Assembly (NCBI GenBank): GCA_013140465.1
Contig: JABFST010000026.1
Coordinates: 1-13,380, forward strand
DNA length: 13,380 bases
Origin: Methylococcaceae bacterium
GTDB taxonomy: Bacteria > Pseudomonadota > Gammaproteobacteria > Methylococcales > Methylomonadaceae
Direction: 5' to 3'
The notes beneath the pieces were generated by a model. The model had not been told where the DNA came from, ran no database searches, and saw nothing but the letters and a program-made list of their open reading frames with translations. Of the stretch, positions 4,469-13,380 are shown in pieces; the stretch's first letter is position 1; each line of letters opens with the position of its first letter. Position numbers and translations under genes: made by a program.

Positions 4469-7400
4469 ATGTCCTACTCTTTTACCGAAAAAAAGCGTAT
4501 TCGAAATAACTTTGGGAAAAGCACCGAGGTGCTTGAAGTTCCCTATCTTTTGGCAACTCAGATTAATTCTTATGCGAGCTTTTTGCAGTCAGGCGTTAAA
4601 CCTGAAAAGCGTGCAGATATAGGCTTACATGCCGCATTTTCCAGTGTTTTTCCTATCGAAAGCCATTCCGGCTATGCGGTGTTGGAATATGTCAAGTATC
4701 GGTTAGGCGAGCCTACCTTTGATGTAAGGGAGTGCCAGCAGCGCGGTGCGACATTTGCCGCCCCGTTGCGGGTATTGGTGCGTTTGGTCATTTATGATAA
4801 GGAAGCCGCAGCCAATGCTAAAGTGGTGAAGGACATCCGTGAGCAAGAAGTCTACATGGGGGAGTTGCCGCTGATGACCGATAACGGCACTTTTGTCATT
4901 AACGGTACTGAGCGGGTTATTGTTTCTCAGCTACACCGTTCGCCTGGCGTGTTTTTTGACCACGACAAAGGGAAGACGCATTCATCAGGGAAGTTGTTGT
5001 TTAATGCCAGGGTTATTCCTTACCGTGGCTCTTGGTTAGATTTTGAGTTTGACCACAAAGATTGTGTTTATGTGCGGATAGACAGACGTAGAAAAATTCC
5101 CGCAACCATTTTGCTCAGAGCTTTAGGCTACGATAACGAGGAAATGATCAACATTTTCTTCTCGTTTAACAAGTTTACCATTAGCCCTGAAAAATGCCTG
5201 TTCCACATCGTGCCAGAAAGAATGCGCGGTGAGATTGCGGCATTTGACATTAAGAACAACGATCAAGTGATTGTGGAAGAAGGACGCCGCATTACTGCCA
5301 AACACATCAAGGAAATGAATAAGGTCGGCCTAACCCAAGTGGAGGCACCTAAAGAATATTTGGTGGGCAAAATATTGGGCCATAACTTGATTGACGAATC
5401 AACAGGTGAATTGGTCGCCAACGTAAATGACGAGCTGACTTCAGCACTCATTGAACGCTGTATAGAAAGCGGTATCACTGAAATCAACACTTTGTTCGTG
5501 AATGATTTGGACAACGGGCCTTACATCAGTAACGCCATGCGTTTAGATACCACGACCAACGCGCTGGAAGCGTTGGTGGAAATTTATCGGATGATGCGCC
5601 CTGGCGAGCCACCGACTAAAGAATCAGCAGAAAACCTATTCCAAAATCTGTTTTTTACCAGCGAACGTTACGATTTATCGACTGTTGGACGCATGAAGTT
5701 TAACCGTCGCTTAGGCCGTACTGATAGCACTGGGCCGGGTACATTGACTAAAGAAGACATCATCGATGTGTTGAAAGAGTTGATTGCCATCCGTAATGGC
5801 AATGGCACAGTTGATGACATTGACCATTTAGGCAACAGGCGTGTACGTTCGGTTGGTGAAATGATAGAAAACCAATTCCGCGTAGGTTTGGTCAGGGTTG
5901 AGCGTGCGGTAAAAGAACGTCTGACTTTGGCAGATTCCGAAGGTTTAATGCCGCAGGAAATCATCAATGCGAAGCCAGTTTCAGCAGCGGTTAAAGAGTT
6001 TTTTGGCTCTAGCCAGCTGTCACAGTTTATGGATCAAAACAATCCTTTATCGCAAGTGACCCACAAACGCCGTGTATCGGCATTAGGGCCTGGCGGTTTG
6101 GCGAGGGAACGTGCGGGTTTTGAAGTGCGGGACGTACACGCAACCCATTATGGACGTGTTTGCCCTATTGAAACGCCTGAAGGCCCAAACATCGGCTTGA
6201 TAAACTCACTGTCAGTGTACGCGCGTACCAATGGCTATGGCTTTTTAGAGACACCGTACAGAAAAGTGGTTGATGGAGTCGTGACCGACCAAGTCGATTA
6301 TTTGTCAGCAATTGAGGAGGGCGAGTTTGTTATTGCCCAAGCCAGTGTTGCCGTGGATGAAAACGGTCGATTGGTTGAAGGCTTGGTGTCTTGCCGTCAC
6401 AAAGATGAATTTGCTTTGGCGATGTCTGACACCGTGCAGTACATGGACGTTTCATCTAAGCAAATTGTCTCGGTTGCGGCATCGATTATCCCATTCTTAG
6501 AACATGACGACGCTAACCGCGCGTTAATGGGATCAAACATGCAGCGACAAGCCGTCCCTACCTTACGCGCTGAAAAGCCGTTGGTCGGTACAGGGATGGA
6601 ACGGACAGTGGCTAAAGACTCCGGTGTTACCGTTGTTGCAGCTCGCGGCGGCAGTATTGAAGCGGTCGATGCGGCTAGGATAGTGGTGCGCGTGAATGAT
6701 ACCGAAACTGAAACCGGTGCGCCTGGCGTAGACATTTACAACCTGACCAAATACACGCGCTCTAACCAAAATACCTGTATTAACCAAAAGCCTCTGGTCA
6801 AGCCTGGGGATATTGTCAATGCCGGCGATATTTTGGCGGATGGGCCTTCTACCGATATGGGTGAGTTGGCTTTGGGCCAAAACATGTTGGTCGCGTTTAT
6901 GCCGTGGAACGGTTATAACTTCGAGGACTCTATTTTAGTTTCCGAACGGGTCGTTAAAGAAGACCGTTTTACCACTATTCATATCGAAGAAAAGACCTGT
7001 GTGGCGCGTGATACCAAGCACAGCCCAGAAGAAATTACCGCAGATATTCCTAACGTTAGCGAAGAAGCCTTATCCAAGTTAGATGAGTCTGGCATCGTTT
7101 ATGTAGGTGCAGAAGTAAAAGGCGGGGATATTCTGGTCGGTAAGGTAACGCCTAAGGGAGAAACCCAGCTGACACCAGAAGAAAAGCTGTTGCGTGCCAT
7201 TTTTGGTGAAAAAGCGGCCGACGTTAAGGATACATCTTTACGCGTACCCGGCAGTATTGAAGGCACGGTTATCGATGTGCAAGTCTTTACCCGTGATGGC
7301 GTCAAGAAAGACAAACGGGCCTTAGATATTGAACAAGACGAAATTAAGCGTTACCGCAAAGATTTGGATGACCAGCTTAAAATTCTCGAAGAGGATATTT

Positions 7401-8560
7401 TTGCACGCGTAGCCAAATTGTTGGTAGGTAAGGTTGCGATGTCAGGCCCAGGCGGACACAAAGCGGGTACTGAAATCAGCATGGCCTATTTGGATGGCTT
7501 ACGGCATTCCGAATGGTTGAAGATTAAGATGAAGGATGAAGAAATTAATCTACAGCTGGAAACAGTGGCTGCGCAAGTTGAACAACAAAGAAAAGATTTT
7601 GACGAGAAATTTGAAGTCAAGCGCAAAAAAATCACGATGGGTGATGATTTGGCGCCAGGCGTACTGAAAATGGTCAAAGTGTATTTGGCAGTCAAGCGCC
7701 GTATCCAGCCAGGAGACAAAATGGCGGGTCGTCATGGTAACAAAGGTGTAATCTCTATGATTAGGCCGATTGAAGACATGCCTTATACCGCTGACGGAAA
7801 CCCTGTTGATATTGTATTAAACCCATTAGGTGTACCTTCGCGTATGAACGTGGGTCAGGTGCTAGAAACCCATTTGGGGTGGGCCGCCAAAGGTCTTGGC
7901 ATTAAAATTGGTAAAATGCTGGAAGCCCAGTATGACCAAGAAAAGGCCAAAGTGACCGCAATTAGGGAATATCTCGACAAAATCTACAATTGCAGTGGAC
8001 GGAAAGAAGACTTGGAGTCCTTTACCGACAGTGAAATCTTAGAAATGGCGCACAATTTAGTCGCGGGCGTGCCGATGGCAACGCCAGTTTTTGACGGTGC
8101 CAGTGAAGAAGATATTCGTATGATGCTTAAGTTGGCGGATTTGCCGGAACATGGGCAGATTACGCTCTATGACGGCTTAACAGGCGAACCGTTTGAGCGT
8201 GAAGTGACAGTTGGCTATATGTATATGCTAAAACTGAACCACTTGGTGGACGATAAGATGCACGCGCGTTCAACAGGCCCTTACAGTCTTGTTACCCAGC
8301 AGCCTCTTGGCGGTAAAGCCCAGTTCGGCGGACAACGTTTCGGCGAAATGGAAGTTTGGGCGTTGGAAGCTTATGGTGCGGCATACACATTACAAGAAAT
8401 GCTTACTGTCAAGTCTGACGATGTCACCGGACGTACACGCATGTATAAAAACATCGTCGATGGCGACCACAAAATGGAAGCGGGTATGCCAGAGTCGTTT
8501 AACGTGTTAATCAAAGAAATTCGTTCCTTAGCCGTTAACATAGAATTACAGCGAGAATAG
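4469..8560 (+). CDS. rpoB: DNA-directed RNA polymerase subunit beta
   Basis: RpoB forms one pincer and half of the active-site cleft of RNA polymerase. The product is 1363 residues (E. coli 1342), with most of the excess in the lineage-variable insertion around residues 985-1020. Start ATG 4469 ([17 protein letters not shown]) matches E. coli MVYSYTEKKRIR and has GGAAG four bases upstream. An in-frame ATG at 4445 would add MTKRFGSD but has no good ribosome site. The rifampicin pocket [27 protein letters not shown] is as in sensitive strains: Q519, D522, H532 and S537 equal E. coli Q513, D516, H526 and S531. Catalytic-centre lysines K1084 and K1092 lie in [13 protein letters not shown]. The C-terminus, [19 protein letters not shown], docks with beta'. 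It ends in TAG, 153 bases before rpoC. Confidence 0.98.
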   Translation: MSYSFTEKKRIRNNFGKSTEVLEVPYLLATQINSYASFLQSGVKPEKRADIGLHAAFSSVFPIESHSGYAVLEYVKYRLGEPTFDVRECQQRGATFAAPLRVLVRLVIYDKEAAANAKVVKDIREQEVYMGELPLMTDNGTFVINGTERVIVSQLHRSPGVFFDHDKGKTHSSGKLLFNARVIPYRGSWLDFEFDHKDCVYVRIDRRRKIPATILLRALGYDNEEMINIFFSFNKFTISPEKCLFHIVPERMRGEIAAFDIKNNDQVIVEEGRRITAKHIKEMNKVGLTQVEAPKEYLVGKILGHNLIDESTGELVANVNDELTSALIERCIESGITEINTLFVNDLDNGPYISNAMRLDTTTNALEALVEIYRMMRPGEPPTKESAENLFQNLFFTSERYDLSTVGRMKFNRRLGRTDSTGPGTLTKEDIIDVLKELIAIRNGNGTVDDIDHLGNRRVRSVGEMIENQFRVGLVRVERAVKERLTLADSEGLMPQEIINAKPVSAAVKEFFGSSQLSQFMDQNNPLSQVTHKRRVSALGPGGLARERAGFEVRDVHATHYGRVCPIETPEGPNIGLINSLSVYARTNGYGFLETPYRKVVDGVVTDQVDYLSAIEEGEFVIAQASVAVDENGRLVEGLVSCRHKDEFALAMSDTVQYMDVSSKQIVSVAASIIPFLEHDDANRALMGSNMQRQAVPTLRAEKPLVGTGMERTVAKDSGVTVVAARGGSIEAVDAARIVVRVNDTETETGAPGVDIYNLTKYTRSNQNTCINQKPLVKPGDIVNAGDILADGPSTDMGELALGQNMLVAFMPWNGYNFEDSILVSERVVKEDRFTTIHIEEKTCVARDTKHSPEEITADIPNVSEEALSKLDESGIVYVGAEVKGGDILVGKVTPKGETQLTPEEKLLRAIFGEKAADVKDTSLRVPGSIEGTVIDVQVFTRDGVKKDKRALDIEQDEIKRYRKDLDDQLKILEEDIFARVAKLLVGKVAMSGPGGHKAGTEISMAYLDGLRHSEWLKIKMKDEEINLQLETVAAQVEQQRKDFDEKFEVKRKKITMGDDLAPGVLKMVKVYLAVKRRIQPGDKMAGRHGNKGVISMIRPIEDMPYTADGNPVDIVLNPLGVPSRMNVGQVLETHLGWAAKGLGIKIGKMLEAQYDQEKAKVTAIREYLDKIYNCSGRKEDLESFTDSEILEMAHNLVAGVPMATPVFDGASEEDIRMMLKLADLPEHGQITLYDGLTGEPFEREVTVGYMYMLKLNHLVDDKMHARSTGPYSLVTQQPLGGKAQFGGQRFGEMEVWALEAYGAAYTLQEMLTVKSDDVTGRTRMYKNIVDGDHKMEAGMPESFNVLIKEIRSLAVNIELQRE

Positions 8561-8573
8561 TGTTCAGAGTACA

Positions 8574-8618
8574 GAAGGCGGGATAAAGGGGTGGATTAGC
8601 CGCTAATCCGCCGCCTTC
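8574..8618 (+). other. Large stem-loop with asymmetric bulge in the rpoB-rpoC spacer
   Basis: GGTGGATTAG (8590-8599) pairs with CTAATCCGCC (8603-8612), ten pairs with one U-G, around a CCG triloop. Below it GAAGGC (8574-8579) pairs with GCCTTC (8613-8618), leaving a ten-base bulge GGGATAAAGG on the 5' side only. The 3' arm repeats CCGCC, so the outer pairing can shift register. ATAAT, not a T run, follows, so it is not an intrinsic terminator. It could be a processing site, a pause structure or a small palindromic repeat inserted in the spacer. Confidence 0.65.
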
Positions 8619-8648
8619 ATAATACGGTCAATTTACTGGACAACACGA

Positions 8649-8692
8649 ACAGCCGCCAACAACCTGCCTAATATGCGGTTATTGGCAGCTGT
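8649..8692 (+). other. Second long stem-loop just before the rpoC ribosome site
   Basis: ACAGC-C-GCCAA-C-AACC (8649-8664) pairs with GGTT-A-TTGGC-A-GCTGT (8677-8692): fourteen pairs broken only by two C-A mismatches, with a 12-base loop. It ends ten bases before the rpoC Shine-Dalgarno GAGGA (8702-8706), leaving that site free. It may insulate or tune rpoC initiation. Confidence 0.6.
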
Positions 8693-8713
8693 CATCTGAA
8701 TGAGGATAAGCTC

Positions 8714-11700
8714 TTGAAAGATTTAATGAATTTCTTAAAACGCCAAGGTCGTGCTGATGACTTTGACGGTATTAGTATTGGCTTGGCTTCACCCGACATG
8801 ATACGTTCTTGGTCTTATGGTGAAGTAAAAAAACCAGAAACCATAAATTACCGCACTTTTAAGCCAGAGCGTGATGGGTTGTTTTGTGCCAAAATTTTTG
8901 GCCCAGTCAGCGATTATGAATGCCTTTGCGGCAAATACAAACGTTTGAAACACCGTGGTGTCATCTGCGAAAAATGCGGCGTGGAAGTCACGCTGTCAAA
9001 AGTCCGCCGTGAACGCATGGGGCATATCGATTTAGCCAGCCCAGTTGCGCATATCTGGTTTTTAAAGTCTTTGCCTTCAAGAATAGCGCTGCTGTTAGAT
9101 ATGACTTTGCGCGAAATTGAGCGGGTGCTGTATTTTGAATCGTTTGTGATTCTCGATCCAGGCATGACACCCTTAGAAAAAGGCCAGTTGCTGACTGATG
9201 ACGAGTATCTCGATGCAGTGGATTTGCATGGTGATGATTTTGTCGCAAAAATGGGTGCTGAAGCCATTTATGACCTGCTTAAGGCGATCAACTTAAAAGA
9301 GCAAGTTGACATACTGCGCGAAGAAATCAACTCCACCAACTCAGAAACCAAAATTAAGAAATACTCCAAACGCCTGAAGGTGATGGATGCGTTGTTGAGT
9401 TCCAAAAATCGCCCTGAATGGATGATTTTAAAAGTGTTGCCCGTGTTGCCGCCGGAACTGCGCCCATTGGTGCCTTTGGATGGTGGTCGCTTTGCAACCT
9501 CTGATTTGAATGACCTTTATCGTCGTGTCATCAACAGAAACAACCGTCTAAACCGTTTGTTGGATTTGAATGCGCCTGACATTATCGTGCGCAATGAAAA
9601 ACGCATGTTGCAAGAGTCTGTGGATGCGCTGTTAGATAACGGTCGTCGTGGACGGGCTATTACCGGCACTAACAGACGGCCTTTAAAATCATTGGCCGAT
9701 ATGATTAAAGGCAAGCAAGGCCGATTTAGACAAAACTTGTTAGGCAAGCGTGTCGATTATTCCGGTCGTTCGGTGATCGTGGTAGGTCCAACTTTACGTC
9801 TACACCAGTGCGGTCTGCCTAAAAAAATGGCCTTAGAATTATTTAAGCCGTTTATTTTTAGCAAATTACAATTCCGTGGTTTGGCGACAACAATTAAAGC
9901 CGCCAAGAAAATGGTTGAAAGGGAAGGGGCAGAGGTTTGGGATATTTTGGAAGAAGTAATCCGCGAACATCCGATTCTTCTAAACCGCGCACCAACATTA
10001 CACCGTTTGGGTATTCAAGCGTTTGAGCCTACCTTGATTGAAGGTAAGGCCATCCAGTTGCATCCATTGGTATGTAGCGCATTTAACGCCGACTTTGACG
10101 GCGACCAAATGGCTGTGCACATTCCTTTGTCAATAGAAGCGCAATTGGAAGCCAGAACCTTGATGATGGCGACCAATAACATATTGTCACCAGCCAACGG
10201 CGAACCTGTTATCAACCCATCGCAAGACGTGGTTTTGGGGCTGTACTATATCAGCCGCGAAAAAATCAATGCTAAAGGTGACGGCAGTATTTTTGGCAGC
10301 GTCGGTGAAATACATAAGGCACTGATGGCTAAATCAGTGGAACTGCAATCCAAGATCCAGTTGCGGATCACTGAAAAAGTGCCGGACGACCAAGGCAACT
10401 TAGTTGATAAGACTCATCGGGTTAAAACAACAGTGGGCCGTGCTTTAATTTGGGAGGTTGTGCCTACGCGTATGCCTTATGAATTGGTCAACTGCGACAT
10501 GACCAAAAAGAACATATCCCGTCTGATTAATTATAGCTACCGTTATTTAGGCAATAAAGACACGGTCATCTTGGCCGACCAGCTGATGTATTTGGGCTTT
10601 AGGTATGCGACTATTTCTGGGGTGTCTTTTGGTATTGAAGACATGGCGATACCTGCCAAAAAAGTCGATATTATTAAAGCGGCAGATATGGAAGTCAGTG
10701 AAATTCAAAGCCAATATGCTTCCGGTTTGGTAACAGATGGTGAACGTTACAACAAAGTCGTTGACATTTGGTCCCATGCTAACGACCAAGTTGCAAAAGT
10801 GATGATGGACGGCTTGGGTGAAGAATCTGTAATTGATGCCGAAGGGAAAACGGTTAAGCAGAAATCTTTTAACTCTATCTTTATGATGGCGGAGTCCGGT
10901 GCTAGGGGTTCTGCTGCACAAATACGCCAGTTGGCGGGTATGCGCGGCTTGATGGCAAAACCAGACGGTTCGATTATCGAAACGCCTATTACGGCAAACT
11001 TTAGGGAAGGTTTGGACGTATTGCAATACTTTATTTCCACCCACGGTGCGCGTAAAGGTTTGGCGGATACGGCATTAAAAACCGCTAACTCCGGTTATCT
11101 GACGCGTCGTTTGGTTGACGTTGCCCAAGATTTGGTGATTACGGGTAAAGACTGCGGTACGACAAATGGCTTAATCATGACCCCTATCATTGAAGGCGGT
11201 GATGTGGTTGAGCCGTTGTCTGAACGGGTATTAGGCCGTGTTGCTGTGCATGACATCATGGATGCCGCAGGTGAAAAAATTATTGTCCCTGCCAAGACTT
11301 TATTGGATGAGCATTGGGTATCGATACTCGAAGAGCAAAGCATAGACCAAGTTATCGTGCGCTCAATCATCACTTGTGAAAACAGACATGGTGTTTGTGC
11401 GGCTTGCTATGGACGTGACTTAGGCCGTGGGCATTTAGTCAACATAGGCGAGGCCGTAGGGGTAATTGCTGCGCAATCCATTGGTGAGCCAGGCACACAG
11501 CTGACGATGCGTACTTTCCATATTGGTGGTGCTGCTTCTCGGTCGGCTGCTATCAGCAACGTACAAGTCAAGTCTGCGGGTACGGTCAGGCTGAACAACT
11601 TGAAGTCAGTGGTAAACCGCGAAGGTAACTTGGTTGCGGTTTCCCGTTCAGGTGAGGTGGGCGTGGTTGATGATTACGGTCGTGAACGCGAGCGTTATAA

Positions 11701-12919
11701 AATCCCTTATGGCGCAGTTTTGTCCGTGCAAGAAGGTTCAAGAATTAACTCAGGCGATATTATCGTCACCTGGGATCCGCACACGCATCCGGTTATTACC
11801 GAAGTGGACGGGGTTGTAGAGTTGATTCACTTTGTTGATGGTGTGACGGTACAAAAGCAATCGGACGAAGTCACAGGCTTAAGCTCATTGGTGGTCACGG
11901 ATCCAAAACAACGTGGCTCCGCAGGTAAAGAATTACGCCCAATGGTTAAGTTGGTGGATGCACAAGGCCAGACTATTTATTTGCCGGGCACTGAAATCCC
12001 TGCGCAATACTTTTTACCCGCTGGTGCTATCGCGGGTATCAAAGACGGTGGCGAAGTAAAAGTCGGTGACGTGTTGGCAAGGATTCCACAGGAATCCAGT
12101 AAAACGCGCGACATTACCGGTGGTTTACCTAGGGTTGCCGATTTGTTTGAGGCGCGTAAGACTAAAGATCCGGCAATACTGGCGGAAACCAGCGGCACGA
12201 TTTCTTTTGGCAAAGAAACCAAAGGCAAGCAGCGCGTCATTATTACCGATGCGGCGGGTGAGCAAATAGAGACCTTGATCCCTAAATGGCGTCATATCAC
12301 TGTATTTGAAGGTGAATATGTTGAAAAAGGCGAAACTATCGCGGAAGGTGAATTGACACCACACGACATACTGCGCCTAAGAGGCATTGAAGAGCTAGCC
12401 AATTACTTGGTTAAAGAAATTCAAGATGTTTATCGTTTGCAAGGTGTAAAAATTAACGATAAGCATATTGAAGCCATCATTCGTCAAATGTTGAGGAAAG
12501 TCGAAATTACAGCGGCTGGCGATACTAGCTTTGTAAAAGGCGAACAAGTTGAACGTGCCGCAATGCGCGTAGAAAACGACAAGATGGAAAGTGAAGGTAA
12601 GATTCCAGCCAGCTATGAATCTATCTTGCTGGGCATCACGAAAGCGTCGTTGGCAACAGAGTCATTTATTTCTGCGGCCTCTTTCCAAGAAACTACCCGC
12701 GTATTGACCGACGCGGCGGTACGCGGTTTAAGTGACGGTTTGCAAGGCTTGAAGGAAAATGTAATTGTAGGCCGTTTGATTCCAGCAGGAACAGGATTGG
12801 CTTACCACGAAAACCGAAAAAACAGGTCTGCTTTGCATCAGCCAGTGGAAAGTGAAAACGCCATTATTGATGATGCTGTAGATGTGGAAGAGGCACTAAA
12901 GCAAGCATTGAATGTTTAA
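8714..12919 (+). CDS. rpoC: DNA-directed RNA polymerase subunit beta'
   Basis: RpoC carries the catalytic magnesium site, clamp, bridge helix and trigger loop of RNA polymerase. The product is 1401 residues (E. coli 1407). TTG 8714 is taken as start: it gives [11 protein letters not shown] like E. coli MKDLLKFLKAQ, has GAGGA seven bases upstream, and puts every key residue at its E. coli number. The zinc ribbon is C70, C72, C85, C88. The catalytic NADFDGDQ has D460, D462 and D464. The second zinc site is C814, C888, C895, C898. The trigger-loop region has [20 protein letters not shown]. The insertion of about 190 residues in the trigger loop (about 943-1130) typical of gammaproteobacteria is present. 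The C-terminus is acidic and variable. It ends in TAA. Confidence 0.98.
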   Translation: MKDLMNFLKRQGRADDFDGISIGLASPDMIRSWSYGEVKKPETINYRTFKPERDGLFCAKIFGPVSDYECLCGKYKRLKHRGVICEKCGVEVTLSKVRRERMGHIDLASPVAHIWFLKSLPSRIALLLDMTLREIERVLYFESFVILDPGMTPLEKGQLLTDDEYLDAVDLHGDDFVAKMGAEAIYDLLKAINLKEQVDILREEINSTNSETKIKKYSKRLKVMDALLSSKNRPEWMILKVLPVLPPELRPLVPLDGGRFATSDLNDLYRRVINRNNRLNRLLDLNAPDIIVRNEKRMLQESVDALLDNGRRGRAITGTNRRPLKSLADMIKGKQGRFRQNLLGKRVDYSGRSVIVVGPTLRLHQCGLPKKMALELFKPFIFSKLQFRGLATTIKAAKKMVEREGAEVWDILEEVIREHPILLNRAPTLHRLGIQAFEPTLIEGKAIQLHPLVCSAFNADFDGDQMAVHIPLSIEAQLEARTLMMATNNILSPANGEPVINPSQDVVLGLYYISREKINAKGDGSIFGSVGEIHKALMAKSVELQSKIQLRITEKVPDDQGNLVDKTHRVKTTVGRALIWEVVPTRMPYELVNCDMTKKNISRLINYSYRYLGNKDTVILADQLMYLGFRYATISGVSFGIEDMAIPAKKVDIIKAADMEVSEIQSQYASGLVTDGERYNKVVDIWSHANDQVAKVMMDGLGEESVIDAEGKTVKQKSFNSIFMMAESGARGSAAQIRQLAGMRGLMAKPDGSIIETPITANFREGLDVLQYFISTHGARKGLADTALKTANSGYLTRRLVDVAQDLVITGKDCGTTNGLIMTPIIEGGDVVEPLSERVLGRVAVHDIMDAAGEKIIVPAKTLLDEHWVSILEEQSIDQVIVRSIITCENRHGVCAACYGRDLGRGHLVNIGEAVGVIAAQSIGEPGTQLTMRTFHIGGAASRSAAISNVQVKSAGTVRLNNLKSVVNREGNLVAVSRSGEVGVVDDYGRERERYKIPYGAVLSVQEGSRINSGDIIVTWDPHTHPVITEVDGVVELIHFVDGVTVQKQSDEVTGLSSLVVTDPKQRGSAGKELRPMVKLVDAQGQTIYLPGTEIPAQYFLPAGAIAGIKDGGEVKVGDVLARIPQESSKTRDITGGLPRVADLFEARKTKDPAILAETSGTISFGKETKGKQRVIITDAAGEQIETLIPKWRHITVFEGEYVEKGETIAEGELTPHDILRLRGIEELANYLVKEIQDVYRLQGVKINDKHIEAIIRQMLRKVEITAAGDTSFVKGEQVERAAMRVENDKMESEGKIPASYESILLGITKASLATESFISAASFQETTRVLTDAAVRGLSDGLQGLKENVIVGRLIPAGTGLAYHENRKNRSALHQPVESENAIIDDAVDVEEALKQALNV

Positions 12920-12942
12920 TTTTTAGGGCTTATAAAATTCGC

Positions 12943-13012
12943 CTTGACCTGATGAGTAATAACCAGTATTATGCTCTGCTCACATAAGCCATTGTGCTTG
13001 GGTCAGGTCAAG
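12943..13012. repeat. Inverted repeat with the rpsL -35 box in one arm
   Basis: CTTGACCTGA (12943-12952) and TCAGGTCAAG (13003-13012) are perfect 10-base inverted copies separated by 50 bases. The left arm contains the -35 hexamer; the right arm lies about 24 bases after the predicted transcription start. Inside is a smaller stem, TAATA/TATTA (12957-12961/12967-12971), over the -10 box. Read-through RNA from rpoC could fold it; RNA from the promoter itself could not. Confidence 0.6.
12944..12972 (+). promoter_or_regulatory. Sigma-70 promoter of the str operon (rpsL)
   Basis: TTGACC (12944-12949), 5 of 6 consensus matches, is followed after exactly 17 bases by TATTAT (12967-12972), also 5 of 6. 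This is the best promoter match I find in the window. Start of transcription would be near 12979, giving rpsL a leader of about 115 bases. It lies 25 bases after the rpoC stop, with no clear rpoC terminator before it, so rpoC read-through probably also feeds rpsL. Confidence 0.7.
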
Positions 13013-13019
13013 AAACATT

Positions 13020-13049
13020 TAACCAGTCGGCACAAGTGCTGATTGGTTA
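13020..13049 (+). other. Strong stem-loop in the rpsL leader
   Basis: AACCAGTCGGCA (13021-13032) pairs with TGCTGATTGGTT (13037-13048), twelve pairs with two G-U, around CAAG, plus one outer T-A pair. ATTTAATTAT follows, a poor but T-containing tail. It is probably a regulatory or stabilising leader structure; attenuators before rpsL have been predicted in pseudomonads. The rpsL Shine-Dalgarno GGAG (13079-13082) lies 30 bases further on. Confidence 0.55.
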
Positions 13050-13054
13050 TTTAA

Positions 13055-13380
<326 letters not shown>

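Noticed and set aside
4381..4509. About 41-codon ORF starting at ATG 4381 and running into the rpoB start
   Set aside because: It has no Shine-Dalgarno, overlaps the terminator-like hairpin, and out-of-frame overlap with conserved rpoB codons accounts for its length.
5980..6090. Possible rifampicin-resistance genotype in rpoB, and streptomycin resistance in rpsL
   Set aside because: The rifampicin pocket residues and S12 K43 and K88 are all the usual sensitive forms; differences such as GGLARERAG are ordinary lineage variation.
8673..8699. 8-codon [11 protein letters not shown] ending in TGA before rpoC, similar in length and first residues to the one before rplK
   Set aside because: No Shine-Dalgarno precedes it and it lies inside the 8649-8692 stem-loop. 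The shared MRL is most likely coincidence.
10547..11044. Long minus-strand ORF (165 codons) within rpoC, with other antisense ORFs in rpoB and rplL
   Set aside because: They are mirror frames of highly conserved coding sequence, without ribosome sites, promoters or recognisable protein motifs.
12953..12988. 11-codon ORF MSNNQYYALLT in the rpoC-rpsL spacer
   Set aside because: It lies over the predicted rpsL promoter, mostly upstream of the transcription start, and has no ribosome-binding site.

Overview
This is a conserved housekeeping segment of a gammaproteobacterial chromosome: the translation/transcription supercluster tuf – tRNA-Trp – secE – nusG – rplK – rplA – rplJ – rplL – rpoB – rpoC – rpsL. 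All genes are on the + strand. The window opens inside tuf (EF-Tu, about the first 105 residues missing) and closes inside rpsL (ribosomal protein S12, about the last 30 residues missing). The proteins closely resemble E. coli and Pseudomonas homologues as I recall them. rpsL follows rpoC directly, as in pseudomonads and many other non-enteric gammaproteobacteria, rather than lying elsewhere as in E. coli. Base composition is moderate. Some methanotroph-like gammaproteobacterium (Methylococcales) would fit, but that is only an impression; class level is as far as the sequence safely goes.

Layout. 1-872: 3' part of tuf. 922-997: tRNA-Trp (anticodon CCA). 1044-1980: secE and nusG, closely packed. 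1981-2097: leader with two stem-loops, the second a good intrinsic terminator/attenuator, then an 8-codon mini-ORF just before rplK. 2098-3224: rplK and rplA, overlapping by one base. 3225-3423: a structured L10 leader. 3424-4329: rplJ and rplL. 4330-4468: spacer with two hairpins, one terminator-like. 4469-8560: rpoB. 8561-8713: unusually structured rpoB-rpoC spacer with two large stem-loops. 8714-12919: rpoC (TTG start). 12920-13093: promoter and leader of the str operon, with an inverted repeat containing the -35 box and a 13-14 bp leader hairpin. 13094-13380: 5' part of rpsL.

How the parts work together. EF-Tu, L11, L1, L10 and L7/L12 form the elongation-factor delivery and GTPase-stimulating side of the ribosome. 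NusG couples RNA polymerase (RpoB/RpoC, beta and beta') to the ribosome and Rho. SecE is the small SecYEG translocon subunit. Their clustering allows stoichiometric synthesis, with L1 and L10 as the family's known autogenous repressors and attenuators between ribosomal and polymerase genes adjusting the ratio.

I find no mobile element, CRISPR array, defence locus, pseudogene or unknown protein gene, and no evidence of a previously undescribed system. What deserves a second look is in the spacers: the mini-ORF before rplK, the rpoB-rpoC structures, the inverted repeat at the rpsL promoter, and a tRNA-Trp carrying A24, the base that creates the classic Hirsh UGA suppressor in E. coli.
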